5,871 nt of DNA from Bacteroidales bacterium (lineage in GTDB: Bacteria > Bacteroidota > Bacteroidia > Bacteroidales > WCHB1-69): positions 1-5,871 of the forward strand of contig JAEERB010000144.1 of assembly GCA_016285615.1 (NCBI GenBank), in the 5' to 3' direction. Shown here in pieces: positions 1 through 5,494 of the stretch; position 1 is the stretch's first letter, and every line of letters starts with the position of its first letter. The position numbers were made by a program, and so were the translations under genes. The notes beneath the pieces were generated by a model. It had not been told where the DNA came from. It was given only the letters and a program-made list of their open reading frames with translations, and did no database searches.

Positions 1-2
1 AG

Positions 3-815
3 ACCAAACTGTCGGGACAGCCCTTCGACTACAAATTCTGTCCCGCCGAGGACTACTACCTCAAGGCGCACCTCTTCGGCGATATCTTCGCCCGCGACCT
101 GCTGACCCACGCCGACCGTGAGCTGGTGACTGTCAGTGCATTGGCCGGTTTAGAGGGCGTGGAGCCCCAGCTTGCCGCCCACGTGCGCGGCGCGCGGAAC
201 ATGGGTCTTACCGACGCACAGCTGCTCGCCATCCCGAAGGTGCTGCAGGAGCGTGTGGGCAAAATGGAGGCGCACCGCGTCGCCGTAGCCATTCAGCAAC
301 TGGGTATCAGCGATTCCGCCAACGACCACCTCGCCAGCGACATTTACATCCAAAACTATGTCGATTTGAAATCGAGCTGGCGGCGGGGCGAACCGAACAC
401 CGCTTATGCGCAGTACTTTATCGGCAACAGTTACGTCTCGCCCTACGAAGGCGGCATGGTCAACGTATCCTTCGAACCGGGCTGCCGCAACAATTGGCAC
501 ATCCACCATAAGCAGGTGCAGGTGCTGGTGTGCGTTTATGGCCGCGGCTGGTACCAGGAATGGGGCAAGCCCGCTGTCAAGCTGGAACCCGGTGTGATCA
601 TCGAGATTCCGGAAGGAGTAAAACATTGGCACGGTGCCGCCAAGGACAGCTGGATGCAGCACCTCACCTACCACAAGGATGTGCAGGAGGATGCCGATAA
701 CGAACTAATGGAGCAGAGTATTGCTAACATCGTTTCTGCCGAGTCACGACAAAAGTCAAGTGGAACTCAATGGTTGGAACCTGTAACAGATGAAATTTAT
801 TTAAAATTGAAATAG
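3..815 (+). CDS. Carboxymuconolactone decarboxylase-like / cupin fusion protein (5'-truncated)
   Basis: The frame is open from base 3 to the TAG at 813-815, giving 270 visible residues and no start in the window; the GTG at 126 lies inside the conserved domain and is not the start. Visible residues about 15-100 match a CMD (AhpD-fold) domain: a LFGDIFARD segment, RELVTVSALAGLEGVEPQL, then VLQERVGK. No CxxC pair is present, so AhpD-type peroxidase activity is not supported. Residues about 150-225 form a cupin: motif 1 has H166, H168 and a Gln at 173, motif 2 ends in H208 (PEGVKHWHG), giving a likely His/His/Gln/His metal site. The C-terminal WLEPVTDE stretch is usual for this cupin group. From memory of the family, such proteins often carry a second CMD domain upstream, so the missing part may hold one, and possibly a leader. 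The stop is 1 bp before the next start, so it is cotranscribed. The substrate is unknown; the name does not imply aromatic degradation. Confidence 0.88.
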   Translation, partial: TKLSGQPFDYKFCPAEDYYLKAHLFGDIFARDLLTHADRELVTVSALAGLEGVEPQLAAHVRGARNMGLTDAQLLAIPKVLQERVGKMEAHRVAVAIQQLGISDSANDHLASDIYIQNYVDLKSSWRRGEPNTAYAQYFIGNSYVSPYEGGMVNVSFEPGCRNNWHIHHKQVQVLVCVYGRGWYQEWGKPAVKLEPGVIIEIPEGVKHWHGAAKDSWMQHLTYHKDVQEDADNELMEQSIANIVSAESRQKSSGTQWLEPVTDEIYLKLK

Positions 816-816
816 T

Positions 817-2031
817 ATGAAGAGAATACACATCATTTTATTTGCAGCCCTGTGTGTTGTGTCAACAAGTTGCAAGCACGAGAAAAAAAACAATATGACA
901 TATCGTCCGCTGGGAAATACCGGATTAATGGTCAGTGAGATAAGTATAGGATGTGGTGGCTTTGAAAAAATAGACAGTGCAACATCTCTGGAATTAATGA
1001 CCATGGCTTTGGACAGCGGCATGAACTATATTGATATTTACGATGCCAATCCCAAGACGCGTTCCAACATAGGCTATGCTCTGCAAGGTCGACGCAATGA
1101 GATGATTATACAGGGACATATAGGCACCATTTTCAAGGATGGACAGCACTGCCGTACCCGCAATGTGGAAGAAGCGAAACAAGGATTTGAAGATTTGCTC
1201 GCCCGTCTGCATACCGACCACATTGAAGTCGGCATGATACACATTACCGACAGCCATGAAGAGTGGGACGAACTAGAGGGCAGCCCTTTTCTTGACTATG
1301 TATTCCAATTGAAAAAAGAAGGAAAAATCAAACACATAGGTGTAAGCAGTCACAATGCTGAAGTTGCTTTGCGAGCTGCCAAATGCGGTTGGATAGAAGT
1401 TATCATGTTTTCTCTCAATCCTGCTTTCGATCGTCTGCGTGGAGGAGCTATTCCTTGGGAAGAAGGGGCTATGAATAACCTTCAAGCTGGCATTGACCCT
1501 GTAAGAGTAGAGTTTTACGATTATTGTGCCACACATCATATAGGCGTTACCGTAATGAAAACTTTCGGTGGCGGAGGTCGTTTGCTTGACGAAAAATCAT
1601 CACCGCTCGGCGTGGCATATACGCCCGAACAATGCATCGCCTACTGCCTTGCAAAACCATGTATCAGCACTTGCATACTCGGCATTGACAATATTGAAGA
1701 ATTGAAAGCCGATCTTCATTGGCTGCAATCAAGCGATGCAGAAAAGGACTATACCAATGTCGAAAAGCGTGAAACATCAAAAGCTTGCGGAACTTGCACT
1801 TATTGCAACCATTGTTCTCCATGTAGTACAGGCATTCCTATTGCAAAGGTAAATGAATTGCTTGATAAGGCGGAAAAAGACGGACTTACACCTGAATTAC
1901 AGGCTAAATACGATTCACTACCTCATCATGCAGGCGAATGTACACATTGCGGTGCATGCCTCAGCCGTTGCCCGTTCGACGTTGACATACCAACACAGAT
2001 GGACCGTGCAAAAGAAATATTTGGAAAATGA
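817..2031 (+). CDS. Lipoprotein aldo/keto reductase with C-terminal 2x[4Fe-4S] domain
   Basis: 404 residues. A short Lys/Arg start, hydrophobic core and lipobox STSC (Cys19) predict a Sec-exported, lipidated protein; there is no twin-arginine motif. Met27 begins MTYRPLGNTG, where cytosolic relatives normally start, so either the leader is an addition or the gene has two starts (817 and 895). Residues 27-310 form the AKR barrel. Of the classical Asp/Tyr/Lys/His tetrad, Asp73 and His142 can be placed, but the Tyr position aligns with Asn78 and the Lys position with His101 (IQGHIG), so ordinary carbonyl reduction is doubtful. The C-terminus has two Fe-S motifs: C327/C330/C333/C336 (CxxCxxCxxC, with an extra C324) and C375/C378/C381/C385 followed by Pro (CxxCxxCxxxCP). 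This ferredoxin-like tail suggests electron transfer to or from a partner; the flavodoxin two genes downstream is a candidate (inference). The stop overlaps the next start by 4 bp (ATGA). Confidence 0.92.
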   Translation: MKRIHIILFAALCVVSTSCKHEKKNNMTYRPLGNTGLMVSEISIGCGGFEKIDSATSLELMTMALDSGMNYIDIYDANPKTRSNIGYALQGRRNEMIIQGHIGTIFKDGQHCRTRNVEEAKQGFEDLLARLHTDHIEVGMIHITDSHEEWDELEGSPFLDYVFQLKKEGKIKHIGVSSHNAEVALRAAKCGWIEVIMFSLNPAFDRLRGGAIPWEEGAMNNLQAGIDPVRVEFYDYCATHHIGVTVMKTFGGGGRLLDEKSSPLGVAYTPEQCIAYCLAKPCISTCILGIDNIEELKADLHWLQSSDAEKDYTNVEKRETSKACGTCTYCNHCSPCSTGIPIAKVNELLDKAEKDGLTPELQAKYDSLPHHAGECTHCGACLSRCPFDVDIPTQMDRAKEIFGK

Positions 2032-2468
2032 AAATTATGATCAACATATTAGTTTTTGCCGTACTATTTTTCGCTTCGTGTACGAAAGACGAACCTAATA
2101 TACCTGCATCGGCATCCGAAAAGACAATGCAATTTTCAGTTGGCGACAAAATTTTTACTGCCACACTTGAAGACAATAGCAGTGCAGAAAGTTTTTACGC
2201 ACTATTGCCGATAACTTTGGATATGAACGAGTTGAACGGAAACGAAAAGTACAATTATCTTGATACCACCTTGCCCGTCAACAACATCCGTCCTGGAACT
2301 ATTCATGCGGGAGACATTATGTTGTATGGCAACAATTGTATTGTGGTGTTCTACGAAACTTTTAAAACTTCGTACTCTTATTCGCCAATCGGGCATATAA
2401 ATGACATCCGGCAACTTAAGGAAGCACTTGGCACAGAAAACATAACAATAAAATTCAGTAAGCAATGA
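2028..2468 (+). CDS. Lipoprotein with cyclophilin-like fold
   Basis: 146 residues. A hydrophobic leader ends in FASC with Cys18 as the likely lipidated residue; Met4 is an alternative start within the same leader. From Met34 on, the protein matches the small bacterial cyclophilin-like family (Pfam Cyclophil_like type, recognised from memory): GDKIFTATLEDN, then LPITLDMNELNGNEKY, the GTIHAGDIMLYG turn, and a closing TSYSYSPIGHI. It shows no clear catalytic signature of a true prolyl isomerase, so the biochemical role is unknown; in many genomes the family sits next to flavodoxins and reductases, as here. The residues after the lipid Cys are T-K-D-E, which fits the X-K-(D/E)2 export signal described for surface lipoproteins of Bacteroidota, so it may face outside (inference). 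It is translationally coupled on both sides: the start overlaps the AKR stop and the stop overlaps the acetyltransferase start, each by an ATGA. Confidence 0.87.
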   Translation: MKIMINILVFAVLFFASCTKDEPNIPASASEKTMQFSVGDKIFTATLEDNSSAESFYALLPITLDMNELNGNEKYNYLDTTLPVNNIRPGTIHAGDIMLYGNNCIVVFYETFKTSYSYSPIGHINDIRQLKEALGTENITIKFSKQ

Positions 2469-3010
2469 CAGACAACCCCACAGGAAAAGACTATGTAGGC
2501 AGCGACGACCTATATGCCGATGTCCAACGAACAATGAAACTGTGTGCCGAAATGAACACCGGCTATCACAACGAAGCGGAAATCAGAGAATACTTGCGGC
2601 AGATAACCTGCAGCAACATAGACAATACCGTGCGAGTATTTCCTCCGTTTTACATCAATTACGGACTTACAACGCGCTTTGGTCGCGACTGTTTTATAAA
2701 CTTTGGCTGTACATTTCTTGCACTCGGCGGCATCACTATCGAGGACGGAGCATTTATCGGACCGCATTGCGTTTTGGCAACGGAATGTCATCCCGAAGAT
2801 CCAGCCACGCGTCATTCGTTGCTTACAAAGCCCATAGTCGTCGGACGCAATGCCTGGCTCGGCGCCGACGTGAAAGTGCTGGCCGGCGTCACCATCGGCG
2901 AGAACGCCATCGTCGCCGCCGGCAGCGTAGTCACCAAGAATGTGCCCGACAATATGGTGGTGGCAGGTAGCCCTGCGAGAATAATTAGAGAAATAAAAGC
3001 AAATAAATAA
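2465..3010 (+). CDS. Sugar O-acetyltransferase, LacA/Maa/NodL type (left-handed beta-helix)
   Basis: 181 residues, near the usual family length. Residues 1-55 resemble the short helical Maa/LacA N-terminal region; residues about 60-175 are hexapeptide repeats forming a left-handed beta-helix (ITIEDGAFIGPHCVLA, then IVVGRNAWLGADVKVLAG and VTIGENAIVAAGSVV). His109 in ATECHPEDP is the expected catalytic base of the acetyl-CoA-dependent family, and VAGSPARIIREI is the typical ending. It should transfer acetyl from acetyl-CoA to a hydroxyl of a sugar or similar small molecule; the true acceptor cannot be told from sequence. It has no signal peptide and is the one clearly cytosolic protein among the complete genes, in line with its need for acetyl-CoA. 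The start is fixed by the ATGA overlap with the previous stop. Base composition shifts inside the gene: 2581-2640 is 43% GC, 2881-2940 is 68% by count. Confidence 0.93.
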   Translation: MTDNPTGKDYVGSDDLYADVQRTMKLCAEMNTGYHNEAEIREYLRQITCSNIDNTVRVFPPFYINYGLTTRFGRDCFINFGCTFLALGGITIEDGAFIGPHCVLATECHPEDPATRHSLLTKPIVVGRNAWLGADVKVLAGVTIGENAIVAAGSVVTKNVPDNMVVAGSPARIIREIKANK

Positions 3011-3030
3011 CAACATTAAACTATTTAAGT

Positions 3031-3546
3031 ATGAAGCAAATTTCATTAATAATCGCAATATGTTGCCTTCTATCGGGCGCATACGCACAAAACAAACAAA
3101 TAAAGGAGAATACTGAAATGAAAAAGACATTAGTAGTTTATTTTTCGGCTACCGGCACCACAAAAGCCGCAGCCCAGAGGTTGGCAAAGGAAAAGAATGC
3201 CGACCTGTTCGAAATTGTACCCGAGAAACCCTACACTTCTGCAGACCTTGACTGGCAAGACAAGCAATCACGGTCAACGCTGGAAATGAAGGACAAGAAT
3301 TCACGTCCGGCAATCAAGGGAATTTGTGAAAACATCGCCCAATATGACACCGTGTGGATTGGCTTCCCCATATGGTGGTACACAGCACCGACAATCATCA
3401 ATACATTTATTGAGGCTCACGACCTTAGCGGCAAGGTGCTGAATGTGTTTGCTACCAGCGGAGGTTCCGGTGTCAGCGGTTCTGCCAACGACCTGAAAAA
3501 AGCCTATCCGCAATACACTTGGGGTGAAAGCATACTTATGAATTAA
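3031..3546 (+). CDS. Exported flavodoxin (flavodoxin_4 type), C-terminally short
   Basis: 171 residues. An N-terminal signal peptide with probable signal peptidase I cleavage at AYA/Q (19/20) predicts export. Met30 opens the flavodoxin domain: KTLVVYFSATGTTKAAA carries the FMN phosphate loop (residues 39-44), WIGFPIWWYTAP (109-120) and FATSGGSG (140-147) are the flavin-contacting loops. It should bind FMN and carry one or two electrons. The protein stops at WGESILMN, whereas relatives, from memory, continue about 12-17 residues through a final helix after the equivalent of GKLLN; the 18 bp to the next gene leave no room for it in any frame, so this is a real loss of the last helix or a short variant. 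A good Shine-Dalgarno sequence precedes Met30, so a cytosolic form may also be made. It lies 20 bp after the acetyltransferase and 18 bp before the hydrolase. The reductant partner is not identified. Confidence 0.92.
   Translation: MKQISLIIAICCLLSGAYAQNKQIKENTEMKKTLVVYFSATGTTKAAAQRLAKEKNADLFEIVPEKPYTSADLDWQDKQSRSTLEMKDKNSRPAIKGICENIAQYDTVWIGFPIWWYTAPTIINTFIEAHDLSGKVLNVFATSGGSGVSGSANDLKKAYPQYTWGESILMN
3102..3120 (+). promoter_or_regulatory. Possible internal ribosome binding site for a leaderless flavodoxin
   Basis: AAAGGAG at 3102-3108 lies 9 nt before the ATG at 3118-3120, which codes Met30 where the flavodoxin domain begins. Spacing and sequence are close to ideal for a Shine-Dalgarno site, yet the site is inside the coding frame that starts at 3031. 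Bacteroidota use such sites weakly, so use of this start is uncertain; it could also be a relic of an ancestral start site. Confidence 0.4.
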
Positions 3547-3564
3547 TCTTGTAAATAAGCGACA

Positions 3565-4668
3565 ATGAAGAAATTAGCATTATTTGCAACGATAGTCTTA
3601 TTGGCAATTTCTTGCAACGACAAAACGCAAACAACTGAAATAAAAGACAATATGAAACAGGAACTGAACCTAACACAGGAGTGGGACAAGGTGTTCCCGC
3701 TCAGCGACAAAGTGAACCACCGCAAGGTGACGTTTGAAACACAGTACGGCTTGACACTGTCCGCCGACCTTTACACCCCAAAGGATGTTAAAGGCAAACT
3801 GGCAGCTATCGCCGTGAGCGGACCCTTCGGTGCCGTGAAAGAGCAAAGCAGCGGCCTCTATGCCATGAAGATGGCAGAGCAGGGTTTCGTGGCATTGGCT
3901 TTCGACCCGTCCTACACCGGTGAGAGCAGCGGTGAACCCCGTCGTACGGCCTCGCCGGACATCAACACCGAGGACTTTATGGCTGCCATCGATTTCCTGT
4001 CGCAGTTAGACAACGTTGATCCAGAGCGCATTGGCATCATCGGTATTTGCGGTTGGGGTGGCATCGCATTAAACGCCGCTGCGGCCGACCCTCGCATCAA
4101 AGCCACCGTGGCCAGCACAATGTACGACATGACCCGCATCAGCGGCAACGGCTATTACGACAGCGACAACAATGAGGAAGCCCGTCACGCTACCCGCGAG
4201 GCAATGGGCAAACAGCGTCTCGCCGACCCAATGGCGATGGCTGGCGGCGTCATTGACCCGGTGCCCGAGGAGGTGCCGCAGTTTGTGAAGGACTATAACG
4301 CCTATTACAAGACATCGCGCGGCTACCACGTGCGCAGCGGCAACAGCAACGACGGCTGGCGCGTCATCGGCACGCAGGCCTACGCCAACGCCCGCTTCCT
4401 TTACTACATCAATGAAATCCGCTCTGCTGTCCTCGTGATGCATGGCGCAGAGGCTCATTCTCGCTACTTCGGCGAGGCGGCCTACCACTTTATGGTGGAT
4501 GGCAAGGCCGAAGGCTACAACTTCGTCGGCAAGCCAAATCCTGTGCCAGAGAACAAGCAGCTGCTCATCATACCCGGTGCCACCCACTGCGACCTCTACG
4601 ACGGCGGCGAGGGTAACTACATCCCGTGGGACACGCTGGCGAAGTTTTTTGCCAAGAATCTTAAATAA
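3565..4668 (+). CDS. Lipoprotein alpha/beta hydrolase, YcjY/dienelactone hydrolase-like
   Basis: 367 residues. The leader ends in AISC with Cys17 as the likely lipidated residue. Met30 opens the part resembling cytosolic relatives (MKQELNLTQEW). The alpha/beta-hydrolase core runs from about residue 52 to 366: a first strand KVTFETQYGLTLSADLYTP, then AIAVSGPFGAVKEQ, VALAFDPSYTGESSGEPR, and the nucleophile elbow IGICGWGG (residues 158-166) with Cys162 as the most likely nucleophile, as in dienelactone hydrolases, rather than Ser. Trp164 sits where a small residue is usual. His341 (PGATHCDLYDG) is the expected catalytic base. The HGAEAHSRYF loop (293-302) is the usual place of the acid residue, but which residue serves is unclear. 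It probably acts on an ester, thioester or lactone in the envelope. The leader is AT-rich (3601-3660, 33% GC) and the body GC-rich (4321-4380, 72%). It starts 18 bp after the flavodoxin and ends 8 bp before the next gene. Confidence 0.91.
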   Translation: MKKLALFATIVLLAISCNDKTQTTEIKDNMKQELNLTQEWDKVFPLSDKVNHRKVTFETQYGLTLSADLYTPKDVKGKLAAIAVSGPFGAVKEQSSGLYAMKMAEQGFVALAFDPSYTGESSGEPRRTASPDINTEDFMAAIDFLSQLDNVDPERIGIIGICGWGGIALNAAAADPRIKATVASTMYDMTRISGNGYYDSDNNEEARHATREAMGKQRLADPMAMAGGVIDPVPEEVPQFVKDYNAYYKTSRGYHVRSGNSNDGWRVIGTQAYANARFLYYINEIRSAVLVMHGAEAHSRYFGEAAYHFMVDGKAEGYNFVGKPNPVPENKQLLIIPGATHCDLYDGGEGNYIPWDTLAKFFAKNLK

Positions 4669-4676
4669 CAACCACA

Positions 4677-5441
4677 ATGAAAAGAATCTTTACGCCCTTG
4701 AACAAAATTCTTATTGTTATCGCCCTTTTAGGCAACATGATGGCTTGTGGACAATCTGAAGTCTCATCACACCGATCATCACCCACTCCCACTCCACAAA
4801 GATATGATTATTCCACCATTGAGTTGGCAGACCGTTTTACAAACAAATTGGAAACTGCCAAGTGGGATGATGTGTTAGGTATTGATGGGATGGAGTTTGC
4901 CCCTGTCTATTTAGGAGACATCAAACCTTTAGTTCAACTGACGTATAAACCTGAACTTACAGGAAATAGGGTAGACCTGGATGATCATAAAATGGAATCG
5001 CCGACAGACAGCACACTCTTCCTTACCATTGATACGAATAGGATTGTAGGTATGCCAATGAGTATTTGGGAATATTACAAAAAACCTGAATACCGTAGGG
5101 GCATTATGGCTTTTCCTGTCTTTTTGGAAAACATTTCCAATGACACAATGGATGTGGGCTCCGGAGATTTATTTACGGATATCATTGTTGAGGCAAAAAA
5201 CAAGGAAGGACAATGGCAAAGATTGTCGCACCCGTACATTTTCGAGTGTGGAACGGGTATGAAAAACATTTTTCTTGCCCCGCACCAAATCGCTATTACA
5301 GCGATGCCTGTATGTCAAGGAGATTTCCGCACCTTGTTGCGTTTAGTTTTTCTACTGAAAGACAATAAGTGTCTTTATTCCAACATTATCGAGGGCTTTG
5401 TGAATGAAGAAATGCTCAACCCGGAAAAAAGCCCCAAATAA
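4677..5441 (+). CDS. Lipoprotein of unknown function
   Basis: 254 residues; I do not recognise the family. The leader ends in MMAC with Cys24 as the likely lipidated residue, followed by a Ser/Thr/Pro-rich linker (about 25-41) that would hold the domain off the membrane. The mature part has alternating hydrophobic stretches that look like a beta-sandwich: FPVFLENISNDTMDVGSG (146-163), DIIVEAKNKEGQW (168-180), then a Pro-bounded FLAPHQIAITAMPVCQGDF and LRLVFLLKD. This pattern of a strand ending in N-S, a W-containing turn and a late G-x-F strand recalls Ig-like or BsuPI-type domains, but that is an inference. Three further Cys occur at 191, 213 and 232; an odd number leaves one unpaired. It starts 8 bp after the hydrolase stop, so it is almost certainly cotranscribed. 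Composition is AT-rich (4801-4860, 38% GC), unlike the hydrolase body before it. Confidence 0.82.
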   Translation: MKRIFTPLNKILIVIALLGNMMACGQSEVSSHRSSPTPTPQRYDYSTIELADRFTNKLETAKWDDVLGIDGMEFAPVYLGDIKPLVQLTYKPELTGNRVDLDDHKMESPTDSTLFLTIDTNRIVGMPMSIWEYYKKPEYRRGIMAFPVFLENISNDTMDVGSGDLFTDIIVEAKNKEGQWQRLSHPYIFECGTGMKNIFLAPHQIAITAMPVCQGDFRTLLRLVFLLKDNKCLYSNIIEGFVNEEMLNPEKSPK

Positions 5442-5494
5442 TGACTCCACTTTAGGAGGACTTACCTGATTTCTCATTTAATTGAACTCAACTT
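5442..5494 (+). other. Longest intergenic gap, with an unused AGGAGGA
   Basis: This 53-bp stretch is the longest gap in the window. It contains AGGAGGA at 5454-5460, a strong Shine-Dalgarno-like string, but the nearest usable ATG of the next gene is 34 nt further on, too far for normal use, and no small open frame starts at a suitable distance. I see no hairpin with a T-run and no match to the Bacteroides -7/-33 promoter (TAnnTTTG/TTTG). Its role, if any, is unknown. Confidence 0.4.

Larger units (their letters stand above)
3..5441 (+). other. Probable single operon of seven genes
   Basis: Seven + strand genes are separated by 1 bp, two ATGA overlaps, 20, 18 and 8 bp, with no terminator-like hairpin between them. 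Two short overlaps indicate translational coupling through AKR, cyclophilin-like protein and acetyltransferase. The operon starts upstream of the window, so promoter and regulator are not visible. Confidence 0.8.

Noticed and set aside
126..128. GTG as the start of the CMD/cupin gene
   Set aside because: The frame stays open to the left edge and the upstream residues (LFGDIFARD) belong to the conserved domain.
498..521. Gln in place of Glu in cupin motif 1
   Set aside because: From memory of this cupin group, Gln at this position is common, so it is family-typical and not a lost residue.
150..674. Long minus-strand open frame opposite the CMD/cupin gene
   Set aside because: It mirrors a GC-rich plus-strand gene with clear domain matches; its translation shows no recognisable family.
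802..809. TAAAATTG as a Bacteroides -7 promoter box before the AKR gene
   Set aside because: It has one mismatch to TAnnTTTG, lacks a TTTG at the right distance, and would start transcription almost at the ATG within a tightly packed operon.
2510..3130. 206-residue minus-strand open frame opposite the acetyltransferase
   Set aside because: It spans a gene boundary and has no family match; the plus strand holds a complete hexapeptide acetyltransferase.
3..4668. A beta-ketoadipate (aromatic degradation) pathway from CMD plus dienelactone hydrolase-like genes
   Set aside because: No ring-cleavage dioxygenase, muconate cycloisomerase or CoA transferase is present, the hydrolase is a distant relative, and the proteins appear exported.
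4069..4677. 202-residue minus-strand open frame opposite the hydrolase
   Set aside because: It lies in the most GC-rich part of the window, where stop codons are rare on both strands; the product is Val/Ala/His-rich and low in complexity.
5454..5460. AGGAGGA as the ribosome binding site of the Vat-like gene
   Set aside because: It is 34 nt from the first usable ATG, and an in-frame TGA at 5483 rules out a closer start.
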